A stretch of DNA of 64,000 bases from Linnemannia elongata. Its lineage: Eukaryota > Mortierellomycota > Mortierellomycetes > Mortierellales > Mortierellaceae. Numbering within the stretch: position 1 is the stretch's first letter; every line of letters begins with the position of its first letter. The notes below the pieces were generated by a model. The model was not told the origin of the DNA. It ran no database searches and saw nothing but the letters and a program-made list of their open reading frames with translations. Positions 11,509 through 21,134 of the stretch are shown here, in pieces. A program made the position numbers and the translations under genes. The stretch lies in assembly GCA_036320915.1 (NCBI GenBank), contig JAXBDG010000006.1, positions 1,426,001-1,490,000 on the forward strand. The letters run 5' to 3'.

Positions 11509-13465
11509 TTAATCCAGCACCTTGAGCATCTCCTCGACTGTCAAGAACTTCTCTCTTGGCTTGCCAACCTTGGCACCAAGCTCACACTCCTTTTGCTCGA
11601 TCTTCTTCCAGTCCTTGTAAGAGACCGTCTTGTGACCCTTGGACTTCAACAACTCCAACAACGGCTTGCCACCTTCCTTGCTTGAGGTATCATTGTTCAG
11701 CATGGCTTTACCAGATGTAAAGTCCGAGATCATGGTGTCCGCAGTCTGGTATGCGTCGGCCATTGTGGTGGCGATGACTCCAATGGGTCCACGCTTCAAC
11801 CATCCCGACGCATAAAATCCAGGCACCTAATTCGAGGTACAAACGACAAGAAAAAAAAATTATGAGTCACCGACTGCGGATTACCAGACCATTTAACCAG
11901 CGTCTGCAAAAAGTGAAGGGCTCAATAGTGCGAAGAAGCAACAAACAACAACTTACGATATTTTGCTCCGCATCCACCACCTTGCCATCTAAGTTGGGCA
12001 CAACACCCTTTCGCTCATCAAAAGGAATTCCTTGAATTCCTACACTCTTGTATCCAATACTCCTAAACGCCAAATCACAGGCCAAAGTCTCCTTCTCGCC
12101 CGTCGCGACCGCCTTCCTGTTCGAGCTCTCGCCCTCCAATCTGTTGATTCCAAGCTCAATCGCCTTCAACTGGTTATCGCCGTCGCCAGAGAAACCAAGG
12201 GGGCTGCGCAGGAATTGGAGAGACCATGATTTGGGTTGGTCGGGCTTTGATTCCTTAATTCCCTTTTCGAGCAGACCCATCAGTCTCTTTCGAGGTCTGT
12301 CCAGCGTCTTACCGGCGCGCTCCATCTCTGAGGCGAGCAATCCTTGGTCCATGTGGAAGGTTGTGTCGGGCAGCTGCAGCATCTCTCTCAACTCCTTTGC
12401 TGTAAATGCCACCTAAAATTAATTGAATCATCGGATTGAATTGGCATGTTAGTCATTTTGCCATTCCACCACTACGCTCCTGCGTTAACAAAACCTCACG
12501 AATGAAAGAAAAGGACATTAGCGGCAATTTTACCTCGAGGGGACCGCGACGACCGACGACATGGACGTGCTTGACACGACTCTTTTCCAAGATCTTGATC
12601 ATCCTCTCCGTCAAATCAGTCTTTTTGAGCTCCTCCAAAGGCGTCAATAAGATCCTAGCAACATCCAACGCAACATTTCCTTGTCCAATGACGACTGCAG
12701 TCTCCGCCTTGCTCAAATCCACCTCCAGGTCCTGCTCCTCGGGAAGGCCGTTATAGAATCCTACGAATGAACGCGCTGCCATGACACCTTTCAAGGACTG
12801 CTCGTTAGGAACACCTAGCAATCGATCCTCATGAGCTCCATAGGCCAACAGGATAGCGTCATAATGCGGGCGAAGATCCGAGATTTCCAGATCGGCCTTC
12901 TTGGATCCAGGGGTAACATAAGTTCCAACGCTTGTGTTGCCGATAAACGTAAAGTTGGGGTTCTCGGCGACCTCGTCGAAAGTGTGCATGACATTCTGTT
13001 ATTGTTTACAAAACACGACAAGAAGAGGGAGAGAATGTGTGCAGGGGTGAGTGAAAAAATTCGGAGAACAAAGAGTATAGGTCAGTCAACTGCGCAGACC
13101 TGATCTGTGGATATATTTCGTACCTTGACTTCAGGGTGATCAGGCGCGACACCAAACCGAACAAGACCATGAGGAACAGGGAGGGCCTCAAACATATCAA
13201 TTGAAGACTGAGGGACGTGCTTCAAGATCCTGTGAGCAGCATAGAATCCTCCAGGTCCACTTCCGATAACAGCAACCTTGAAGGGCTTTGCTGGGTCAGC
13301 AACCGACTCTGTCGAAGCATTGCGCAAAGTCCACGCTGTCGAGAATGAGCGGATGTTGTTGTTGAGGAGAGATGGTGTGAATGTACGGCGGGTGGAGGGT
13401 GTGGGGATGGAGCAGCGTGCCTGGCTGAGAGGCTGTCCGCGGGTGAGCAATGAGAGGCGAATCAT
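11509..13465 (-). CDS. ARH1: NADPH:adrenodoxin/ferredoxin oxidoreductase, mitochondrial
   Basis: Four exons: 13465-13124, 12995-12534, 12412-11957 and 11826-11509, all phase 0, 525 residues. The enzyme passes electrons from NADPH through FAD to mitochondrial ferredoxin for Fe-S cluster assembly and heme A synthesis. The N-terminus (MIRLSLLTRGQPLSQAR) is a typical mitochondrial presequence. Visible motifs are the FAD-binding VAVIGSGPGGFYAAHRIL, VPHGLVRFGVAPDHPEVK, the NADP-binding VIGQGNVALDVARILL, VVGRRGPLE joined to VAFTAKELREM, and VPGFYASGWLKRGPIGV near the end. Direct joining of the exon ending in DAEQNI to VPGFYAS restores the family sequence. The gene is divergent from heme oxygenase, with 1.15 kb between starts. 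Confidence 0.95.
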
Positions 13466-14614
13466 TCTGAATAGTTTGAGAAGAGAGGAGGAGGAGGAGG
13501 GGTAGTGTGTGGAAAAGTGAGGGGTGTGGAGGAATTTCAGTAACCCGGAACACACCAATGAGAGAGTGACTGTGTATTCTCTAATTGAGCGGCAAACAAA
13601 ATAATTGCCCAAAGACTGACTGCCAACAACAAAGGCTTAATTCAAACGCGGACTCTTGGAATGGACGTACTCAACTATCATAGAACTGCAGTTGATGGGA
13701 AAAGTCGCAGAAGACGACATCTGCTTTATGTCGTCGCCTCTTCCTAGAAGTGAAGTTGTCTTGTACGCGACCTATTGCTCCTTGAAGCCAACTACCATAG
13801 AATATTCAGGTCAAGTACCCAGACCTTCTAAGGAATGGAACCACAAAGGGTGAGAAATAAAAACTGCGGGGTCATGTCTTGGCCTGGACCCCGCAGGTGT
13901 CGATGCATGACCAATCTACGCCAAGACGAGTAGGAGTTGATAAAACAGAAAGGAAAAATGATGATAATGATGATGCTGGCCCATCGATACCCTTTCGTAT
14001 GTATGCATCAAAAGAAAACACAGAGAAAAGGCCTTTCAAAAACCAACCAATCGGAGAATTTACAGCAACTTTTCTTCTCTCGCCTCTCTCTCTTTGTCGT
14101 CTCCTTTTTTTGGAGTCAGTCACTCACTCACACGTATTATTTCTCATTTCTCAGCGAGCCCACACTAACGTGCTTTGTGCATTATGTACTGAAAAAATAA
14201 AGCCAGTTACTAGTCGACAACCTGGTATTCCTGCCGATCTCCCTCGCTCATATAAACCCTTCATTCCCCCCAACTTTTCCTTTTTCCTTTCTTCTCTTCT
14301 CTTCAACCTCATCCATCCCCACTCCACTCCACTCCACTCTTCTCACACTCACCCACATCTGTCCAAGAAACCTTTCTCAACCCACCTTCCTTGAAAGACA
14401 CCACGCCAAAAGGTAAGAAGAAAATCATGTCCCCTTTCTGCTCAACGCCCACTCTCTCAATTTTTCATTAAGGGTAGTGACTTGTAAATCTGATAACACA
14501 CCACCGCATGCACGCCCTTACGCCATCGTCGTTCTTTATCTCTCTCCCTCTCTGTTCCTTAGCAACCACCGCCACCACCTTCCCCATAACAACAACCACA
14601 ACAACTCAGACACA
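13466..14614. promoter_or_regulatory. divergent promoter region between adrenodoxin reductase and heme oxygenase
   Basis: 1.15 kb shared by two divergent genes that both act in heme/iron metabolism. It contains GAT-rich repeats around 13958-13976 and pyrimidine-rich sequence before the heme oxygenase start, typical of fungal core promoters. One exact ATCTGATAA lies at 14488-14496. No coding sequence is recognised. Confidence 0.55.
14488..14496 (+). promoter_or_regulatory. candidate iron-responsive GATA-factor site
   Basis: Exact match (ATCTGATAA) to the ATCWGATAA sequence bound by fungal iron-regulatory GATA repressors (SreA/Sre1/Fep1 family). It lies 119 bases before the heme oxygenase ATG. 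Two more exact copies lie in intron 2 of the same gene. Function is inferred. Confidence 0.5.
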
Positions 14615-16074
14615 ATGACTCTCCTCGCCGTCGAACTCAAGGAAGGCACAAAATACCTTCATGCCGAAGCCGGTCGCTCCAAGTTCATGAAGTATGTTGG
14701 CCAGACAAGCAGCCAGACTCCACCTTTTGCTTCATCACCCCCAACCCATCCTTAAGACCCGCTGACCACAGATTGAGGCTACGCTTATACCATCACCCCC
14801 GACACCTGACGACTCACCATCACTATTATCTCTTGCACTTGAAATAGATACTTCTTCAAGGGCGAGGTCTCTCCTGCAACTTATGGTCGCTTCCTTGTCT
14901 CCCTCTACCAAATCTACAAGTAAGTTTTCTTTGCTTGGCCACTTGCATTTATTCAAGGCACAGGAAAAGGGGATGAGTAAGGCAAGAGGCCAAAAAAAAA
15001 AGAATCTGATAACATCCCAAGGCGGTGCAAAAAATCTGATAAAGAGAGAAACAAACAAAAGCCAACCGCAGAATGTTTCTTTGGAAGGCTGGCTTGGAAA
15101 GATGAACGCCATTCCCCTCCTTTTTCCTGTTTTGCCTGCGCTCACTTTTTCACTCCCGTTGGTCGCACAGACAGCAAATGGAGCAAGTACAACAGCATAT
15201 ATACCCACGCTCCCAAAGAAAGCACGCCACTCTCCCTCCTTCTCACGCGGTCTCTCCTACATGGATTTCTATCCTCTTCCGCTCTCTCCCGTGCCGTACC
15301 TGACTAACTAACCGCTATTTCCTTTACAAATCACTTCTGAAAAAAATTAGTGCATTGGAAAAGGCACTGGACGACCACAAGGACAACGCCCAACTGGCAC
15401 TCATCTACTTCCCAGAGGAACTCTCGCGCAAGAAGCCCCTCGAGGAAGACCTGGAATTCTTCAACGGCCCCGACTGGCGCCAACTCCTCACCCCTATCAG
15501 CCCCGCCCAACAGTCCTACATCTCTGCCATCCAGAACTGCGCTTCCTCAAAGCACCCCGAACGTCTGGTCGCCCACTCCTATGTCCGTTACTTGGGAGAC
15601 CTCTCCGGAGGACAGGTCCTGGCCAAACGACTCCAGAAGTACAATGACTTGCCTGAAGACAAGGGTGTTTCCTTCTACCACTTCGCGCTGATTGAGGATA
15701 ACGACCAGTTCAAGGAGATGTTCCGGAAGCGGTTGAACCAGATCGATGTCGAGGACGAGGTTCGGGAGCTGATTGTTGAGGAGGCCAAGGATGCTTTTAT
15801 GCGCAACATTGAGATCTTTGCAGAATTTGATTCGCAGTTGGAGGGTCTGCCCTTGTCCAAGAAGGAGCAGCTCGAGAATTTGGCTGTCTTGGAGAAGGAG
15901 AAGGCTGAGCTTGCTGCCGCAAAGAAGCAACAACAAGAACAGGAACAGGACACTGCCAGTAGCAGTGCTTCAGCTGGATTGTTGGCTTCTTTGGCACCAT
16001 CCAACTTGTGGAACTCGCTTTTGGGCGCCGTTCGGTACCCTGCTGTCGAGCGTGTCGAGCGTGTCGACGCCTAA
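14615..16074 (+). CDS. HMX1: heme oxygenase
   Basis: Three exons, 14615-14691, 14848-14919 and 15351-16074, give 290 residues. Heme oxygenase opens heme to biliverdin, CO and iron. The proximal heme-ligand His is His16 in TKYLHAEAGRSKFMK. The distal-helix motif YVRYLGDLSGGQVLAKRL is intact. The family-conserved FKGEVSPATYGRFLVSLYQIY is restored only when exon 2 is included, which supports the model. The tail (residues ~235-290) has a Lys/Glu/Gln-rich coiled stretch followed by weakly hydrophobic sequence (AGLLASLAP, LWNSLLGAV) and a charged end, so a classical C-terminal membrane anchor is not clear. Intron 2 is long (431 bases) and holds two ATCTGATAA sites. Iron-dependent control is therefore likely but inferred. 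Confidence 0.93.
15004..15042 (+). promoter_or_regulatory. pair of ATCTGATAA sites in heme oxygenase intron 2
   Basis: Two exact copies of ATCTGATAA at 15004-15012 and 15034-15042, spaced exactly 30 bases, in the same orientation as the promoter copy at 14488. Clustering of three copies within 555 bases is unlikely by chance (about one expected per 65 kb at equal base frequencies). Confidence 0.5.
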
Positions 16075-16834
16075 TCTTTTTCAACGTAAAAGACTGTTTC
16101 GTAAACAAACCCTATCATCCGCACAAGCACAACGTACGTACATAAGATCATTCTCCACAACCCGACATTTTACATAGCACACAAGACACACATTTCAAAT
16201 ATATCCGCATTCATTTGCACCATCCCTTTTACATCTGGATACCCCTAGGATGTCTGTGGTGCGGATGTGAAATACAAAAAAACAAACATCGTTCATTGAC
16301 TCCCTTGCTATATTGACATCACATCTATCATATTGTATATAAAACAATCAAAAGTAGTGTACTTCGTATGGGTGATGAGGAACACTATTGCATATCTCGA
16401 GGAAAAAAAATACCTATCTGACTGATTGGAAATGGCTTTTTAAGTCTGTGCTTTGCCTGCACGACAAAGAAAGTAGCGAGTTCCGGCTTTTAAGCTTTGC
16501 AGTTCCTCCTCCTGCTTCCTCTCCTGTCCATACTCTTCCTCCTCCTTCTTTTTCTCTTCCTCTTTCTTTTCCTCCTCTTTCTCCTCCTTGTCTCCCTCCT
16601 GTTCTTCCATTTGGTCGTCCTCCTCCTGTTCGTCATCTAGAGCTCGCACCTGGATACCCTCATCCTTTTCTTCCTCCGCTACATCACCATCGCCGTCAGA
16701 GAAATTGGACGAATCAGTAGTACCATTTCTCCCACCCTCCGTCACCCCGCAGCTCTTTATCATCCTCCTGTTCTTCGCCCTTCACTTCTGGATAAGGATC
16801 TCGAACATTCCAAGGGGATTTTGTCCCTCAAAAG
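16075..16834. other. intergenic, acidic low-complexity stretch
   Basis: 3' flank of heme oxygenase. The minus strand between 16440 and 16763 can encode a Glu/Lys-rich 107-residue peptide, but this is simply a pyrimidine-rich (CTC/TTC) tract on the plus strand. No homology is recognised and I do not call a gene. Confidence 0.5.
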
Positions 16835-17366
16835 CTAGTTGGAAATTTTCGCTTGAACTTCCTCTAACCACCCTGCAACTTTCGCTGCAGTTACTCTGAG
16901 AGAGTCCGCTGGATGAGCCCCTGCCAGCGTATACTCTTGGACCTTGTCTTTCTTGACCAGCCCTTGGACGTAGCCGAAAATACCCTCTCGGACACATTAA
17001 GATGGGGAGTAGAAGCAGGCAGGGAGAGAGGAGCTTGATGAGCATTATGGAGTACGTTCAGGACATTCTTCTCATTATGGATACGGCAATTGTACATAAC
17101 GATGATGACCAGGTGGCGGCCATCTTTGAGCTTGGGGAATAGCTTGTTCTGGAAGAAGCGGGCGAAATGGATACCCTTATACGTCTTGAACTTGACCTTG
17201 GAAACGAGACGTCTAGACTTGTCCACAGCTATTACCAACGACATGTTGGGACCTCTTGGGGCTTTCAGCTCGTTTGACAGCAGGACGGATACTGTGTCGT
17301 CGCGAGCGGGCTAAAAACATCCGTCGGATAGGCAAGTTGAATCCAGATTCATGTTTGTATAAACCA
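16835..17366 (-). pseudogene. Tc1/IS630-type DDE transposase relic, frameshifted
   Basis: Minus-strand fragments in at least three frames line up as one degenerate transposase. Upstream is HESGFNLPIRRM (17366-17330), where active families have DESGFN. Next, in another frame, come KAPRGPNMSLVIAVDKS and HLVIIVMYNCRIHN, where the family has VMDNCRIH, so a catalytic Asp is replaced by Tyr. Then PHLNVSERVF is followed, after a one-base shift, by FGYVQGLVKKDKVQEYTLAG and a stop at 16835-16837. The N-terminal DNA-binding part is not visible and no terminal repeats were recognised. It is clearly dead: both visible catalytic Asp positions are altered and there are at least two frameshifts. Confidence 0.75.
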
Positions 17367-18031
17367 CCCCTCCCTCTTCCCTATTCCAACGCTACATAAA
17401 ATACGTTCAATCATTCCACTGTTGTTGTTTTTTTGGGTGACGGCCCAGGTTAAAACCGCCTCGTGCTCACTCTCATACAAAAGAATTTGAATCTGTAGTA
17501 AATATGTGTGGCAGGCAGAAGGGGCTCGACCTATTGCCCCAGCTGGGAGGACAACCTAGACGATTAATTTGCTCCGCAGGGCTGCTCTCACCGACGGTAG
17601 GGCCAGGTATGAAAGGGCTTTATAATTATCCTAATTTCCGTGTATTTCTAATCTGCTTTAACTGTGATGTCAATGTGACAATGGGGTAATAACTACTTAC
17701 TGACAGAGTGACGTTGGAGCCGTTTAGGCGTTTTGATGGTACTCCTGGATTCATCGTTAGTATCCTTGATGCAGTTGGTCCTAATGAAGCGGCTTTGCCG
17801 AGTCCAGGTCCATAATAGAGTGTAGAGCGAAGGCGTATTGGCTGTGCTCATTGAAGGCAATCCATTGTGCTAACTGCACATTTGCGATCGTCAGGGTTGA
17901 CCAACATGCGAAACCTCAACCTGCACACCCAGGAATGTTGGCTGTTCGTTCTCCCAACTCTCTAAACAAATCGCGCCCTATGTCGTAAACGCTTATACTG
18001 GCAATTGAATTAAGACTCAAAGATCGCCTGT
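17367..18031. other. intergenic, nothing recognised
   Basis: About 660 bases between the transposase relic and the 3' end of the CCA-adding enzyme gene. No reading frame with recognisable motifs. It may be further degraded transposon sequence, but I cannot show this. Confidence 0.4.
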
Positions 18032-20775
18032 TTATTTAAACTGCTCTGGGTGTTCCCGTATCCATTCCTGGCACTCTTCCTTTGATGAGTGAGGATGTTG
18101 AAGTTGCCACTGCATGATCTTTTGAAGGTATTCTGTGACCTTTGGTCCTGGCTTGACTTTAAGTAATTGAGTGACTTCCTTGCCCTATTGATTCCGAAAA
18201 AAAATGAGAACACGCGTTAGCATTGACGTTGATACAATGGACCAAAGTCAATAAAGATATCCAAGCTAGACGAGATACATACGTCGACGATGTATTTCCA
18301 TGAGAAGCAGTGGTCGATGCGGTATGCCTCCGCCTTGGACAAGAATGCGTTGTATTTTGAAATTTTGACCTTCGTTTCGTCATCTATGATCAGCCATGAA
18401 AATGAAAGACTGGCGTTAGGGCAACTAAAGAAGAAACACCAATACATATCCAAGAATGAAAGAAAAAAAATCAGAAGCGTCGTCAATGTCTTCTAACTCT
18501 ACTTACCGATAATGCCTTGCTTCAAAAGGTCAAACTTTTCGATCAGCTCAACTCCCAGGCCGATAAGCAACGCGCACTTCCATTTCTTTCCTATTACCGT
18601 GATGAATCCGATATCCCGAATCAACATTCCCATCTCCGCTCGCTCTTTCCTCAACAACTCCTGGTCTTCGGGTATATCCAAAGAAATCGAAGCGACCGTC
18701 TCTTGGACCACCTTGATGCTCTCCATCACCTTGGTCACGATATCAATCTCGACATTCCTCCCCTTGAGTCCGTAACGCAGAATCCATGATCCTGCAGGGA
18801 CGATCTTCTTGTTGACTATCGCAGTCATCTCTCTGTAGGGGTACAACATCGATGACAGGATTATGGCCCGTTTGGCCAGTCGCTCGGGGAAGGGCTCTTC
18901 CATTGGGGCGATATGCGGGATTCCTGGCAATGGCTCTGAGGTGACGATAGGGTAGAGATGGCTGGTCATTGAGGTGCCCTGGGTTTGTCTCAGCAACGAT
19001 TCCTGTCCGACATCCCGCTCTGGCTGGTAGATAGTAACATCCTCGTCCTTGCCCGCGAGGCCTGGATGAATCTTCAGGATCCACTCCATGATCCAGACCA
19101 GTTTGAAGGCGTCCTGGACCTCGCAGATGGATCCTTCGACCGCTGTTGTTCCCTTCGCAACGGTGTTGACCTCTGGTGGCGCAAACACAACATCGTACAG
19201 TCCAAGCTCCTGCAACAGCCGGATCGCAGTACTTCTGCCAGCGCCATCATCGATCATCTTGTCTAGCTCCGATCCAATGCGCTCCTTGGATATCTTTGTC
19301 TTTAACACCTCCTTGATCCTAGAATCCAGTATCGCCTTCTTGGCATCTTCAGCAATCGTGAACTGAAACCGGGATGCGAATCGAATGCAGCGCAGGACAC
19401 GGAGTGGATCTTGCCAAAAGGTCTCGTATGCCTCCAAGGGCGTCCTGATGATCCCGTCCTGCAAGTCTTTGAGCCCCATCCCGGTGTAGTCCTCAACTTT
19501 GTGGGTATGAATGTTGTAAAAGAGCGCATTGATGGTGATATCACGTCGCTCAGCATCCTCCTTGGGCGTCCCAAACATCTATTTCACCAACGAATTAATT
19601 TGGCAAATGTTAGATCTAAGGTTCAAACCATAGTTGCATGCCCGTGATGCGCAATGAGAAACAATGCTATGTCCTAACAACTTACAATCTCGCTGGGGAT
19701 GCGGCTGCTATCGTCGTAGACCTCAGATCGGAGGTTGACAAAGTCCAGTGACATACCGAGAACCATCATTGTCGCCGTCTCCAGATGCTTTGACTTTTCG
19801 GGGTTGGTAGCGATTTTGGCAATGGTCCGCTTTTTCTTCCCGAGTGACTCCATGTACTCGTTCACCAGTACTGCAAACTCGTAGCCCATCATTGTGTCCA
19901 GTCCAACATCCAGGTCGTGACATGAAAGTCCGAGTAGCTAGGGTGAAGTGACCGACATAAGAAGTATCGCATTAGCTTCATCACACCATTAAACCCTGCT
20001 CGTATGTGGCTCAATTGATCTCCAGAAAACGCAGTTGTATTACCTTGTCGCGGACCCACCCTCCAGCAATTCGAAGCTCGACCTTCTTGCCCTCCTTGGC
20101 CTCGTAGTTTTTGGCGACTTGATCCAGAAGCTCACAGATCTCAGCCTCTTGATCCGTTAATTGGATCACCATAGCCCTTGGCTGCTCCACCGCTGTCGCC
20201 GTCGAGCTTGTATCTGTCGATCCTACAGAAGACGACGATAGCGACGCCTCCTGGGCTCCAATAGGCAATGTATCCTGATAACGGGGTGCAGCAAAGGTGG
20301 ACAGTGCTCGATTAAAAAACACACTGGTTCCGTAACTGACAGGCACGATCCGCTGCTTGGCTGCATGCTCCGATCCAATTGGTACTAGCTCGCACGACGC
20401 CCTCCGCTTTGGTGAGCAATTAACCAACGGGGCGTTGCTGGTACTCGTGCTGGCTGTCATAGTGCCCTCCAGTGACTCTTGCGCCGCGCCGGCGTTGGGT
20501 GTCGAGGTGATGACGTGACCTTCCAATGCGAATGGCCTTGAGTGGGTCGAATTGAAAGCTCTAGGGTAGACCAGGCGGTGCTGAACGCTCGTAGAGAAAA
20601 AGTGCCGACTTGAAGGTGTCGCAAAAAAAAACCTGAGGGTTTTACAAACTGCACTCCTGGGAATATTATCGAATCCGGTCGATCGACGGGTACTCGTGGC
20701 AACGATAGTTCTGGTGTTGGTGGCGGCAAGGCACAAGGGACGAACAATAGACACTCGACAGAAGACGGCTCTCAT
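18032..20775 (-). CDS. CCA1: CCA tRNA nucleotidyltransferase, mitochondrial/nuclear
   Basis: Five exons: 20775-20044, 19937-19686, 19578-18507, 18383-18283 and 18184-18032, giving 769 residues. The enzyme adds the CCA 3' end to tRNAs without a template. The class II core begins near residue 235 with RIAGGWVRDK joined to LLGLSCHDLDVGLD, which carries the DxD metal-binding carboxylates. ERRDITINALFYN and DPLRVLRCIRFASRF follow. The long N-terminus (~200 residues) starts Arg-rich and non-acidic, like a mitochondrial presequence, and contains a second in-frame ATG at 20460. In yeast, alternative starts of CCA1 send the enzyme to mitochondria or to cytosol and nucleus; the same is inferred here. 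The last exon encodes a short C-terminal helix ending HPEQFK. Confidence 0.92.
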
Positions 20776-21134
20776 TCGACACTCGTTGGCAGGTCGTTGT
20801 TTATTGTCGTTACTTCTACGAGGGTGCTAGTTGGTCGCTATCACCTTGTTTTCCTGAGGGTTGTTGAGGAGTGAGTCGTTCCTTCTGCTGTCAAAGAGAT
20901 GTAGAAAGGGCAGGGAGCATGAAGAGTGATGCAACAAATGAACAATGGTGTCTGACGTTGAAGAGTTCAAAAAGAGCGAAAAGAAAACAAAAGAAATTGG
21001 CAGGGTGACTGTCGTCGCGAGAGAGTCAAATAGAAACGCGTGAAGCTTGTGTACAAATTTTTGAGCTTTTATTTTTCATGAAAGGGATCATGGCAATTAC
21101 ATGCAATTGGTGTTATCGGCTTGAGTTCAATTGT
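20776..21134. other. intergenic, CCA1 upstream region
   Basis: 359 bases holding the CCA1 promoter and the 3' end of the acyl-CoA dehydrogenase gene. No motif is recognised beyond pyrimidine-rich tracts. Confidence 0.4.

Noticed and set aside
11888..11906. Possible 19-base micro-exon in adrenodoxin reductase intron 3
   Set aside because: Including it breaks the reading phase; direct joining of the flanking exons gives the conserved family sequence.
16440..16763. 107-codon Glu/Lys-rich frame on the minus strand
   Set aside because: Explained by a CTC/TTC-rich tract; no folded domain and no gene signals.
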